From Cellulosimicrobium cellulans (GTDB taxonomy: Bacteria; Actinomycetota; Actinomycetes; Actinomycetales; Cellulomonadaceae), in assembly GCF_016907755.1 (NCBI RefSeq), contig NZ_JAFBCN010000001.1:186001-250000 (forward strand): DNA of 64,000 bases, given 5' to 3'. Each line of letters begins with the position of its first letter. Position 1 is the stretch's first letter. Below, in pieces: positions 8,376-16,873 of the stretch. Under the pieces are notes generated by a model, which made no database searches, had not been told where the DNA came from, and saw only the letters and a program-made list of their open reading frames with translations. A program made the position numbers and the translations under genes.

Positions 8376-8690
8376 CTACCGCGCCTGCACCCAGGTCGCG
8401 TCGTCGGCGAGGATCGTCACCTCGTCGTCGTCGACCACGACGAAGCCGCCGCCGATGCGCAGCTCCGTCGTCGGGCTGTCGGGCGTGCGCAGCCGCACAC
8501 GTCCCGCCGTCAGGGTCGCCGCGACCGGCTGGTGCCGCGCGAGGATCCCCAGGGTCCCGGACACCGACGGCACCGTCACGCTGCGCGCCCGGCCCGACCA
8601 GAAGACCCCGGACGGCACCACCACCTCGACGGACACCAGGCGCTCCTCCACGGGTGCGGCGGTCTCGGACGGTGACGACGCGACGGGCAC
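8376..8690 (-). CDS. Orphan short F1 ATP synthase epsilon-like protein
   Basis: A protein of 104 residues: a 17-residue acidic lead, then a beta-sandwich like the N-terminal domain of the F-type epsilon subunit (LVSVEVVVPSGVFWSGRARS, VSGTLGILARHQPV, AGRVRL, IGGGFVVVDDDEVTILAD). It stops where the C-terminal two-helix domain would begin, so it is short compared with a normal epsilon subunit (about 120-140). The GTG start at 8690 has GAGGAGGA seven bases upstream. No other ATP-synthase gene is nearby, unlike the usual atp operon order. It may be a relocated true subunit or a specialised paralogue. Confidence 0.7.
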   Translation of the reverse strand: MPVASSPSETAAPVEERLVSVEVVVPSGVFWSGRARSVTVPSVSGTLGILARHQPVAATLTAGRVRLRTPDSPTTELRIGGGFVVVDDDEVTILADDATWVQAR

Positions 8691-8808
8691 GGAGGATCCT
8701 CCTCGACGACGGGTGGCGGAGCCTCCGAGTCTCGCGCCCGCGAGCGTCCGGACCGGCCGTCTTTCGTCCCTTCCCGGTCGCCGGAGGTCACCGGGCGCGG
8801 CCCGCGGT

Positions 8809-8868
8809 GCCGAACCCGGGGTCGCTCCCCATGCGGGGCGCACCCTGGGGAAGAACCCCGGGCTCGGC
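8809..8868. repeat. Palindromic repeat element (copy 2)
   Basis: The arms GCCGAACCCGGGG (8809-8821) and CCCCGGGCTCGGC (8856-8868) pair with one mismatch, and the pairing extends inward imperfectly. The total length is 60 bases, the same as the metE copy, and the right arm is identical to that copy. Confidence 0.8.
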
Positions 8869-9032
8869 GGCCGGGCGGCGCCGCGCGACCGGAATCACGT
8901 TGACGACCGCGGTGCGCGAGGCGCACCATCGAGGGTGACGGTTGCCGAGGGCAGCCGTTCGTCGTGCCGGACGGGCACGACCACGGATCAGGTCGCGCCG
9001 GACGGCGCACCGCACGGGACGAGGAGACGCGG

Positions 9033-9110
9033 ATGCACGGCACCGCAGGCTGCGAGGTGGCCATGGCGGCCTGCTCGGGCGCCCTCCCCTCCCGCACCGT
9101 CACCCGCTGA
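9033..9110 (+). CDS. Possible 25-codon small ORF
   Basis: ATG 9033 follows GAGGAG with a 6-base spacer, the best ribosome site in this spacer. The peptide (starts MHGTAGCEVAMAACSG) has two Cys residues and no recognised family. It may be a real small protein or chance. Confidence 0.25.
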   Translation: MHGTAGCEVAMAACSGALPSRTVTR

Positions 9111-9147
9111 GCCCCTCGGCCGGACGCCGACCCGGCGCCCCGCCCCC

Positions 9148-9208
9148 GTTGAGTGCGGCACGTTCGTCGTCATCACGTGTTCCCGACGACTGATATCCCG
9201 CACTCAGC
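9148..9208. repeat. Two-step inverted repeat
   Basis: The outer arms GTTGAGTGCGG (9148-9158) and CCGCACTCAGC (9198-9208) pair with one mismatch. Inner GTCGTC (9166-9171) pairs with GACGAC (9185-9190), across symmetric 7-base internal loops. It differs in sequence from the GCCGAACCCGGGG family. Confidence 0.55.
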
Positions 9209-9373
9209 AGGTCTGGCGACGACGGTCGCGGGCATGCCGTCATCCCCGCCCCGCCCCCGAGCGAGCGGCGCCGTCGTGCGCCCGGCGACCCTGCGTCGTC
9301 GTGAGCCGACCGCCTGCGCCGCAGCACGCCGTCGGGCAGGGTGGGACCGTACCGACACGGAAGCCGTGAACCC

Positions 9374-9880
9374 ATGATCCCCCTGACCGAGAAGCAGATC
9401 CGCGCGTCGTTCGTCAACGCCTCCAAGCGGGAGGCCGCGCAGGCGACCCTCCCCGACCTCGACACGCTCGACTGGGACCGCCTCGACTACCTCGGGTGGC
9501 GCGACCGCAAGGCGCCGCTGCTCGCGTACGCCGTCGTCGTGGTCGACGGCGAGCCGCGCGGCATCCTGCTGCGCTCCACGGACGCCAAGACGGGCGGCAT
9601 GCGCAAGCGTGCCGTGTGCGCGTGGTGCGAGGACGTCGTCGTGACGGACGACGTCAGTCTCTACGTCGCGCGGCGTGCCGGCGCCTCCGGGCGCCGCGGC
9701 AACACCGTCGGCACCCTCATCTGCACGCAGTTCCTCTGCTCGCAGAACGTGCGCCGCACCCCGACCCGCAGCGAGATCGGCGACGACGAGTCGATGCGCG
9801 AGCTGTTCGTCGAGCTCCGCGTCGACGGTCTGCGCGAGCGCTCCGCCCGCTTCGTCACCGAGGTCATGCGCGACGCCTGA
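9374..9880 (+). CDS. FBP-domain (FusB/EF-G-binding zinc-finger-like) protein
   Basis: A protein of 168 residues. The N-terminal 60 residues are helical (ITEKQI-like start LTEKQIRASFVNASKREA), then a treble-clef-like zinc region with CAWC near residue 79 and a later Cys in CTQFLC. This matches the FBP domain of proteins related to the C-terminal half of FusB, which binds elongation factor G. Actinobacterial members are common and unstudied; a direct role in fusidic acid resistance should not be assumed. ATG 9374 has GGAAG about 8-12 bases upstream. Confidence 0.8.
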   Translation: MIPLTEKQIRASFVNASKREAAQATLPDLDTLDWDRLDYLGWRDRKAPLLAYAVVVVDGEPRGILLRSTDAKTGGMRKRAVCAWCEDVVVTDDVSLYVARRAGASGRRGNTVGTLICTQFLCSQNVRRTPTRSEIGDDESMRELFVELRVDGLRERSARFVTEVMRDA

Positions 9881-9892
9881 CGCACCACAGCT

Positions 9893-12109
9893 CTACCTCG
9901 GCAGGTGGGGTACCACCTGGCCGTCCCGCGCGGGCACCGGCCGACCCGACCCCTCCTCCCGCCCCGGGACCGGCGAACCGGAACCGTCCCGCCACGAGGG
10001 CCACCAGTTCCACCGGCCCAGGAGGGTCATCGTGGCGGGGAGGAGGAGGCCGCGCACGACGGTCACGTCGAGCAGCACGGCGACGGCCATGCCGACGCCG
10101 ACCTCCTTCATCGCGACGAGCTCGCCCGCCGCGAAGCCGAGGAACACGATGCCGATGGCGACGGCCGCCGTCGTGACGACCGGGCCGGTCGCGGTGATGC
10201 TGCGGAGCACGGCCCGGTCGTTCGCTGCGCGCGGGTCCTCGCCGGGCGTGCGGGCGCGCCACTCCTCGGCCGTGCGCGCGAGGAGGAACACCTCGTAGTC
10301 GGTGGACAGGCCGAACACGAGCATGCCGATGAGCAGGGGTGTCGTGACGTCGAGCGCGCCCCACGGCTCGAACCCGAGGAGCGAGGCGCCGACGCCGTGC
10401 TGGAACACGGAGACGAGCACGCCGAGCGTCGCGGCGAGCGTGAGCAGGTTGAGCACGAGCGCCTTGAGCGGCACGACGAGCGAGCCGGTGAGCAGGAAGA
10501 GGAGCGCGAACGTCGCGAGCACGACGACGCCCGCGGCGAGCGGGAGGCGCTGCGCGAGGTGCCCCTGGGTGTCGACGACCTCGGCGGCCGGACCGGCGAC
10601 GTGCACGTCGAGGTCGCCGGTGTCGATCGCGCGGATCGCGCGCAGCAGGTCCTGGGCCTCGGCGGCGGTCGCGTCGCCGCCCTCGCCGACGTCGGGCGTG
10701 ACATCGACGACGAGGACCTCGGACGGGAAGTCGGTGTCCTGCATCGCGTCCTCGACGCCGGGCAGGGCCGCGACGCGGTCGAGGTAGGCGGACGCGGCCT
10801 CGTCACCGCGGGGCGCCTCGACGAGCACGGTGATCGGGGTGACGCCGAGGTCGGCGAAGCGCGAGGTGGACGCGTCGGCGGCGAGCCGCGCCTCGGCGTC
10901 GGCGGGCAGGGAGTGGACCTCGGAGCTGCCGAGCGTCATCGAGCCGAGCGGCGCGGCGAGCGCGAGCAGGAGGGCCGTCGCGCCGAGCGTGACGAGCACG
11001 GCGTGCCGCTGGGCGGTGCGCGCGAGGCGGCCGAGCGTCCCGGCGCCACCGCGACCGGTCCACGGGTGGGACCAGGTGCGGGCACCCGGGGCGGGGATGG
11101 CGCGGTGCCACGTCGCGACGAGCGCGGGCACGAGCGTGAGCCCGGCGGCGGTCGCGACGAGCACGACGATCGCGCCGCCGACGGCCATGCCGGAGAGCAG
11201 CGAGTCGCCGAGCAGGAGCAGGCCGGTCAGGGCGACCGCGACGGCGAGCCCCGACGCGAGCACGGCGCGCCCGGCGGTCGCGAGGGTCCGCCCGACGAGC
11301 TCGTCGAGCGGGAGGCCCGGGCTCTCGGCGCGCTCCTCGCGGAAGCGCGCCAGGACGAGCAGGGAGTAGTCGACCGTGAGCCCGAGGCCGAGCAGCGTCA
11401 CGACGTTCACGGCGAACTCGTTGACGGGGACGATCCCCAGCAGGCCGCTCAGCACGAGGAGCGCGACCGCGATGGCGGCGAGCGCGGACAGCAGCGGGAC
11501 CAGGCCCGCGCGCAGGCCGCCGAGGACGACGACGAGCACGATCAGCAGGACGGCGATCGCGACGCCCTCGCCCACCGCGGCGTCGGTGATCGCCTGGTCG
11601 ACGAACGCCTCCTCCGCGAGGAGCGCGCCCCCGACGAGGACCTCGGGGGTGTCGACGGTGTGGAGCGCGTCGGCGACCTCGTGCGCGAGGGCCAGCGCGT
11701 CGTCGTCGGACAGCGCGGGGTCGAGCTCGACGATCACGAGCGAGCCCTGGCCGTCGTCGGCGATGAGACCGCCGCCGGTGTAGGCGTCGAACACCTCGAC
11801 GACGCCCGGCATCGCGCGGATGCCGTGCATCACGTCGCTCGCCTGGGCGATCAGATCGGTGGAGAAGTAGTCGCGCCCGGACAGGACGGCGACGACGGTC
11901 TCGCCCTCGGGCGAGAGCTCGTCGAGGCGCTCGGCCGCGAGGGCGGAGGCGCTCCCGGGCGGCGCGGGCTCGACGTCGGTGGTCTTGTCGAAGACGGCGC
12001 CGCCGAGCACCGCGCCGAGGACGAGGAGGACCGCCCAGACCCCGAGGACGACGCCGCGGCGGCGCGCGGCGAACCGTCCGGTCCGGTGCAGGAGGCGTCC
12101 GAGCGCCAT
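9893..12109 (-). CDS. MMPL/RND-family membrane exporter
   Basis: A protein of 738 residues and about 12 membrane segments in two similar halves: one helix (about 15-40), a large external loop (about 45-190) and five helices, then the same again after about residue 365. The VDYSLLVLARFREER and TDYEVFLLARTAEEW segments are the paired family motifs with the proton-relay Asp-Tyr pairs in TM4 and TM10. Members export lipids, antibiotics or drugs; the substrate here is unknown. ATG 12109 has GAGGAGGA about six bases upstream. It is convergent with the FBP gene. Confidence 0.92.
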   Translation of the reverse strand: MALGRLLHRTGRFAARRRGVVLGVWAVLLVLGAVLGGAVFDKTTDVEPAPPGSASALAAERLDELSPEGETVVAVLSGRDYFSTDLIAQASDVMHGIRAMPGVVEVFDAYTGGGLIADDGQGSLVIVELDPALSDDDALALAHEVADALHTVDTPEVLVGGALLAEEAFVDQAITDAAVGEGVAIAVLLIVLVVVLGGLRAGLVPLLSALAAIAVALLVLSGLLGIVPVNEFAVNVVTLLGLGLTVDYSLLVLARFREERAESPGLPLDELVGRTLATAGRAVLASGLAVAVALTGLLLLGDSLLSGMAVGGAIVVLVATAAGLTLVPALVATWHRAIPAPGARTWSHPWTGRGGAGTLGRLARTAQRHAVLVTLGATALLLALAAPLGSMTLGSSEVHSLPADAEARLAADASTSRFADLGVTPITVLVEAPRGDEAASAYLDRVAALPGVEDAMQDTDFPSEVLVVDVTPDVGEGGDATAAEAQDLLRAIRAIDTGDLDVHVAGPAAEVVDTQGHLAQRLPLAAGVVVLATFALLFLLTGSLVVPLKALVLNLLTLAATLGVLVSVFQHGVGASLLGFEPWGALDVTTPLLIGMLVFGLSTDYEVFLLARTAEEWRARTPGEDPRAANDRAVLRSITATGPVVTTAAVAIGIVFLGFAAGELVAMKEVGVGMAVAVLLDVTVVRGLLLPATMTLLGRWNWWPSWRDGSGSPVPGREEGSGRPVPARDGQVVPHLPR

Positions 12110-12353
12110 GGGCAGTCCTCCTCGTCGAGGGACGTCGTGCGGAGAGAGTCGCGCAGGGGGACGTACCAGGGTTCGTGCCGGCCGCGCGAGTCCGCGGGGC
12201 CGGGGGGTGAGGTGAGCACCCTACGCGAGGGTGGGAGCGCCGTCGGACCACGCTCCGCCCGTGCGAAGGGCGCGCCTCGGGGAGACCGAGGTGGAGAAGG
12301 GGTGAGACGGGACGGGCGGGGACGGCTCGTGCTGCCGCCCCCGCCCGGTCCGT

Positions 12354-12387
12354 CCCGGGGCGGACGGCTCGCGCCGCCCGCCCCGGG
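12354..12387. terminator. Hairpin after the 1107-residue secreted-protein gene
   Basis: The 15-base arms (12354-12368 and 12373-12387) pair with one mismatch around a 4-base loop, nine bases beyond the stop of the minus-strand gene ending at 12396. It is very GC-rich without a U-tract. Confidence 0.7.
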
Positions 12388-12395
12388 GTCTCACG

Positions 12396-15300
12396 TCAGC
12401 CGCAGCTCGCGGCCTCGTAGGCGACGTCCGCCTGGAACGTCAGGTCGCCGCCCGTCGCGGACACCTGGGCGGTGCCCGCCTCGACCGAGGCCGAGCGCGT
12501 CGCGAACGACTGGTACGCGGAGGCACCCGGCTGGACGCCGGTCACCGTCTTCGTCCCGAACGGCGTCGTCAGCGTGATGTCCGCCGGCACCGTGTCGTCG
12601 TTCGTGGCACGGACCGCGACGTAGACCTTGCCCGCCATGCAGCGGGTCTGGACCGTCGTCGAGATCGCGAGCTCCTCGACCGGCTCGTCGGTCAGCGCCT
12701 TGAACCGGATGTTCCGGTAGTTGACCATCTCGCCGCTGCCGTGGTTCTGGATGCCGACGAAGCTGTTCACCAGACGGGCCGGGTCGGTGCTCGTGAAGTC
12801 GTTGACGAGCACGTCGTTGAGGTAGATGCGGATGCGGTCACCCTCGACCCGGATGTCGTACGCGTTCCACTGCCCGACCGGCTTGAGGGCGGCGTCCCGG
12901 GCTGCCTCGTCGGCGCCCTGGAACGTGTAGACCGCGCCGGTGGTGCGGTCGTCGGCGTCCGTCGCGTCGATCTGGATCTCGTAGCCCTTGTTGACGGCCA
13001 CCCACGGGTCGTCGCCCGGGTTCGGGAACCCGACGAACACGCCGCCGTTGTCGTCCTTCGTGAGCTTCCAGTCGAGCTTCAGGCTGTAGCGGTCGCCGAG
13101 CTCCTGGTCGTACCAGAGCAGGCCCATGCCACCCGCACCGCGGATCGAGCAGTCGTCCTGGCGGCCGAAGCCACCCGGACCGGCCATGCGCCAGCCCTCC
13201 TGCAGGCTCGCGAGCGTGCCGTCGTAGATCGCGGTGTAGCCGTCCTCGACCTCACCCGGGCTGCAGATGTCCGGGTTCTCGCCGATCGACAGGACGTCGA
13301 GGTTGATGTTGCCCTCGTCGCCGGTCTCGTACGCGAGCGTGATGGTGTTGACTCCGGCCTGGAGCTCGAGGTTGCGCGTCAGCACACCCCAGTCCTTCCA
13401 GCTCCCCGTCGTCGGGAAGTTCCACTGACCGAGGTCAGCACCGTTCACGTGGAGCGAGACGTTCTTCGCCCGCAGCGTCGTGTACGGGTGGATGCCGTTG
13501 GCGTAGCGCACGTTGACCGGGTAGGTGCCCGCCTCGGGGACGGTCACGGAGAACGTGCGACCGGCGCCGACGCTCGTCATGCCCGCGGCGAAGCCGGAGC
13601 CCGAGTAGTTGCTGTGGTCCGAGCCGATGCTCGAGCTGCCGAGGGGCTGCGCGAGCTCCGCCTCGTACCAGCCGCGGTCGGCCGGGGCGACGTAGCCGGG
13701 GAGCGAGTTGAGCGTGTACCAGGCCTCGGTGCTGAGGAGCTCGGTGCCCTCCGCGGACGCGAACGGGCGCGGCGAGCGGATGTAGACGACGTGGCCGGGC
13801 TTGAGGCCGTCGATCTTCAGCGTGACGGTCGTGCGGTCCTCGGACACCGTGGCGTCGGTGACGAAGAGGGGCTCCTCGTCGACCTTCGGGCCGCCGTACT
13901 GCTGCGTCGGCACGTAGCGCCACTGCTTGACCTGGTAGGCGTCGGCGAGCTTCTCGACGACCTCGTCGGACACCGGGTCGGTGTACTCGATCTCGAAGCC
14001 GCCCTCGACCACGCGCATCTCCTTCATGTCGAAGGAGTCCTCGTTGACGGGCACGAGCTTCTGGAGGCCGAACCGGAGCTTGCCGGACTCGCCCCAGTTG
14101 CCGCCCTCACCGGTTCCGCCGACGTAGATCGCGCCGTCGGGCCCGTAGATGGTGCGGTTGGCGCCGACCTCGAGGCCCGCGGTGTGGCGGAAGACCGCAC
14201 CCTGGAACTCGCCGTCGACCTTCTCGAGGAACGTGCGCTGGATGCCGCCGTACGTGACGTCGCCGACGAGCATCTGGCCGGCGAACTCGCCGTCCTGGAT
14301 GAGGACCGGGTTGCCCGGGGAGTTGGCGATCTCGTTCTGCGGGAGCCACACGGCCGGCGGCGACACGGGGTTCGCGTCGAACAGGCCCGCGGGGTTCGTG
14401 TAGTGGTTGAAGAACTTGTCCTGCTCGATGTGGACCAGCTTGTTCGCCGGGAGCCACGCACCCTGGTTGTCCGTCCCGAAGATCGCGCCCTCGGGGCCGA
14501 AGCCGATGCCGTTGGGCGTGCGCAGGCCGCCCGCCACGTACGAGACCTCACCCGTCTCGCGGTCGATCTTGATCGACGTGCCGCGGTTCTGGCCGGGCTG
14601 CGGGTTCGTCGTCGCGCCGCCGTTGTCGATGGCGACGGAGAGGTTGACGTAGAAGTAGTCCTCGTCGTGGATCAGGCCGAACGCGAACTCGTGGAAGTTG
14701 CCGCCGTCGGGCCACTCCGCGATCTTCGTGTGCTGGTCGTAGAAGCCGTCGCCGTCGGGGTCCGTGAGCTGCGTGAGCTGGTACCGCTCCGAGACGAAGA
14801 TCGAGTCCTCGACGACCTCGATGCCCATCGGGTTGAGCAGCTCGTCCGCGACCAGGGTCGCCGTGACGTCCTCGGGACCGTCGGCCGTGGTGACGCCGTC
14901 GAGGAGGTACACCTCGCCGGACACCGGGTCGGGCCGCCAGCCGCCGGAGCTGACCTCGCCCGTCGTCACGACGGCGAGCTTCTCGTCCGGCGTGAACGCC
15001 AGGCCCGAGACCTTGGGCTCGAAGCCCGCGGGGCGCAGGTCGACCAGGTCGTAGTTGGGGTTGACCGCGTCGAGGCGCAGGCCGTCGCCGGCCGTGTCGG
15101 TGGCGCCCTCGCAGTACTTGTAGCCGGGCGCGGTCACGCGCACGACGCCCGCCTCGGTGCTGAGCGCCGATGTCGGGATGACCTCGAACGTCGAGCTGCC
15201 CGGCGTCTTCCAGGCGAGCGTGAGGCGCTGCTTGTCGCTGCCCTCGTAGTAGTCGACCCGCAGGTCGTGGACGCCCGCCGTGAGGGTCGCGGTGCCCTCG

Positions 15301-15719
15301 ACGGAGGTCGAGTCGTTCGGGCCGTCGTTCTCGACGACGAGCTGGCCGTCGATGTAGACGAGCGCCCCGTCGTCGTTGGTGACGCGGAACTGGTACTGGC
15401 CGTCGGCGGGGACGTGCAGGTTGGCGAGCGCCTGCGAGATGAAGTTGTCCTCCGCGCCGAACTGCTCGGCGGTCGACCAGTCGATGGTCGGCATCAGCTT
15501 GTCGACGTTGGGGGTCTGGCCGGACTTGAGGGTGCAGACGCCCCCGGGGTTCTGCGCGAGCTGGAAGGTGCGCAGCGTGACGCCGGGCTCCTGCTCGGGG
15601 AGGTCGGCGGCGGCGGGAACGGCCCAGCCCGCGACGACCACGGCGCCGAGGGTGAGGGCGGCCGCGCCGCGTCGGTACCTGATCCGGCGGGACACCGGCA
15701 GGCTGGTGCGTTCGAGCAT
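12396..15719 (-). CDS. Secreted multidomain glycan-active protein: PA14, beta-propeller, CBM, DUF1080, C-terminal module
   Basis: A protein of 1107 residues. A signal peptide covers residues 1-38 (RR-rich start, hydrophobic core, cleavage near AAA-DLP). PA14 at about 50-190; a sorbosone/glucose-dehydrogenase-like beta-propeller at about 215-575 (LRTPNGIGFGPEGAIFGTDN); an extra beta region; a CBM6/35-like module at about 683-825 (YEAELAQPLGS start); DUF1080 at about 830-1006 (GGVFVGFPNPG, VGQWNAYDIRVEGD). The last 80 residues, bounded by Cys, form a module shared with the GH92 protein at 43943. DUF1080 enzymes cleave 3-keto-glycosides, so a propeller oxidase next to DUF1080 suggests oxidation then elimination on one secreted chain. 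That activity is inferred. A 13-base dyad (15742-15754) lies in the leader. Confidence 0.88.
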   Translation of the reverse strand: MLERTSLPVSRRIRYRRGAAALTLGAVVVAGWAVPAAADLPEQEPGVTLRTFQLAQNPGGVCTLKSGQTPNVDKLMPTIDWSTAEQFGAEDNFISQALANLHVPADGQYQFRVTNDDGALVYIDGQLVVENDGPNDSTSVEGTATLTAGVHDLRVDYYEGSDKQRLTLAWKTPGSSTFEVIPTSALSTEAGVVRVTAPGYKYCEGATDTAGDGLRLDAVNPNYDLVDLRPAGFEPKVSGLAFTPDEKLAVVTTGEVSSGGWRPDPVSGEVYLLDGVTTADGPEDVTATLVADELLNPMGIEVVEDSIFVSERYQLTQLTDPDGDGFYDQHTKIAEWPDGGNFHEFAFGLIHDEDYFYVNLSVAIDNGGATTNPQPGQNRGTSIKIDRETGEVSYVAGGLRTPNGIGFGPEGAIFGTDNQGAWLPANKLVHIEQDKFFNHYTNPAGLFDANPVSPPAVWLPQNEIANSPGNPVLIQDGEFAGQMLVGDVTYGGIQRTFLEKVDGEFQGAVFRHTAGLEVGANRTIYGPDGAIYVGGTGEGGNWGESGKLRFGLQKLVPVNEDSFDMKEMRVVEGGFEIEYTDPVSDEVVEKLADAYQVKQWRYVPTQQYGGPKVDEEPLFVTDATVSEDRTTVTLKIDGLKPGHVVYIRSPRPFASAEGTELLSTEAWYTLNSLPGYVAPADRGWYEAELAQPLGSSSIGSDHSNYSGSGFAAGMTSVGAGRTFSVTVPEAGTYPVNVRYANGIHPYTTLRAKNVSLHVNGADLGQWNFPTTGSWKDWGVLTRNLELQAGVNTITLAYETGDEGNINLDVLSIGENPDICSPGEVEDGYTAIYDGTLASLQEGWRMAGPGGFGRQDDCSIRGAGGMGLLWYDQELGDRYSLKLDWKLTKDDNGGVFVGFPNPGDDPWVAVNKGYEIQIDATDADDRTTGAVYTFQGADEAARDAALKPVGQWNAYDIRVEGDRIRIYLNDVLVNDFTSTDPARLVNSFVGIQNHGSGEMVNYRNIRFKALTDEPVEELAISTTVQTRCMAGKVYVAVRATNDDTVPADITLTTPFGTKTVTGVQPGASAYQSFATRSASVEAGTAQVSATGGDLTFQADVAYEAASCG

Positions 15720-15876
15720 CGTTGCTCCCTAATACTCGGTCGGACTTCGAGTCCACGGAGCGTAACCCCTGCCCGGCTCCGTCGATGACAACGCTGGACA
15801 GGCTAGTCCTCGTTCTATCGATGTGTCTACAACTTCCGACTCACCGTCGACAAAAGTGCCCTGGCCTGCCCCGACG

Positions 15877-15882
15877 TACGCT
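15877..15882 (+). promoter_or_regulatory. Candidate -10 hexamer TACGCT, leaderless
   Basis: It lies seven bases before ATG 15890. A short GGAG also precedes the ATG, so the start does not depend on this reading. Confidence 0.4.
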
Positions 15883-15889
15883 CGGAGAC

Positions 15890-16846
15890 ATGAGCGCACG
15901 CCACGGCGACATCGCCGACAGCACCGCGTCCCGGCCGTTCGCGCAGGTGGACGTCTTCACCGAGGCCCCGACCCTCGGCAATCCCGTCGCGGTCGTGCTC
16001 GACGGCGACGGGCTCACCGACGAGCAGATGGCCTCGTTCGCCCGCTGGACGAACCTCTCGGAGACGACATTCCTCCTCCCGCCCAGCAGCGAGGGTGCGG
16101 CCGGCGGCGCCGACTACCGCCTGCGGATTTTCACCCCCGGCGGCGAGCTGCCCTTCGCCGGGCACCCGACGCTCGGCTCCTGCCACGCGTGGCTCGAGGC
16201 CGGCGGGGAGCCCCGGGCGAGCGACGTCGTCGTGCAGGAGTGCGGCGTCGGCCTGGTGACGATCCGGCGCGGGACGTCGGACGCCGTCGGGCCGGACGGG
16301 CACGCGGAGGACGCAGCAGCCGCGCCCGGCCGGCTCGCGTTCGCCGCGCCCGACCTGCTCGCCGACGAGCCGGTCCCGGCCGACGACCTCGCCGCGATCG
16401 TCGCCGCGCTGGGCGTCCCGGACGACGCCGTGCTCGACCACCGCGTCCTCGACAACGGGCCCGGCTGGCGCGTCGTGCTGCTCGACTCCGCCGATCGCGT
16501 CGCCGGGCTCGCGCCCGACTGGTCGCGGCTCCGCGTCGAGCACCCCGACCTCTCCGTCGGCGTCGCCGGGCTGTACGGCGCCGACGGCGGGCCCGACGGC
16601 GCGGCGGTCGAGGTCCGCGGGTTCGCGCTCGCCATGGGCATCCCCGAGGACCCGGTCACCGGGAGCCTCAACGCCGTCGTCGGGCAGTGGCTCGTGCGCG
16701 ACGGCCGCCTCCCCGACCGCTACGTCGCGACCCAGGGCGCGGCGCTCGGTCGCGCCGGGCGCGTGCACGTCGAGCGCGACGGCTCCGGGACCGTCTGGGT
16801 GGGCGGCGCGAGCGTCACGTGCGTCGCGGGGACCGTCCGGCTCTGA
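15890..16846 (+). CDS. PhzF-family isomerase-like protein
   Basis: A protein of 318 residues with two similar halves, as in PhzF and diaminopimelate-epimerase folds. Marks are QVDVFTEAPTLGNPVAVVLD, the NLSETTFLLP segment with the catalytic Glu (E in SET), FTPGGELPFAGHPTLGSCHAW and, in the second half, GIPEDPVTGSLNAVVGQWL. No phenazine gene is nearby, so a role in phenazine synthesis is not implied; most members have unknown substrates. It is divergent from the DUF1080 gene across 170 bases. Confidence 0.9.
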   Translation: MSARHGDIADSTASRPFAQVDVFTEAPTLGNPVAVVLDGDGLTDEQMASFARWTNLSETTFLLPPSSEGAAGGADYRLRIFTPGGELPFAGHPTLGSCHAWLEAGGEPRASDVVVQECGVGLVTIRRGTSDAVGPDGHAEDAAAAPGRLAFAAPDLLADEPVPADDLAAIVAALGVPDDAVLDHRVLDNGPGWRVVLLDSADRVAGLAPDWSRLRVEHPDLSVGVAGLYGADGGPDGAAVEVRGFALAMGIPEDPVTGSLNAVVGQWLVRDGRLPDRYVATQGAALGRAGRVHVERDGSGTVWVGGASVTCVAGTVRL

Positions 16847-16860
16847 CCTCGGCCGGTCCG

Positions 16861-16866
16861 TAGACT
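16861..16866 (+). promoter_or_regulatory. Candidate -10 hexamer TAGACT, leaderless
   Basis: It lies seven bases before GTG 16874, in the 27-base gap after the PhzF-like gene, and would give the MFS gene its own leaderless transcript. Confidence 0.5.
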
Positions 16867-16873
16867 GGGGCAA

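Larger units (their letters stand above)
8691..9373. other. Long intergenic stretch with two hairpin-forming repeats and one tiny ORF
   Basis: Divergent spacer of 683 bases between the AtpC-like and FBP-domain genes. It holds a copy of the palindromic element (8809-8868), a second inverted repeat (9148-9208) and one 25-codon ORF with a good ribosome site (9033-9110). No conserved protein was recognised in any frame. Confidence 0.6.

Noticed and set aside
12741-15788. Plus-strand open frame of 1015 codons
   Set aside because: Shadow of the PA14/DUF1080 gene; no signal peptide or motif.
15890-16846. Phenazine biosynthesis cluster suggested by the PhzF-like gene
   Set aside because: No other phz gene is present; PhzF-like proteins are widespread with other roles.
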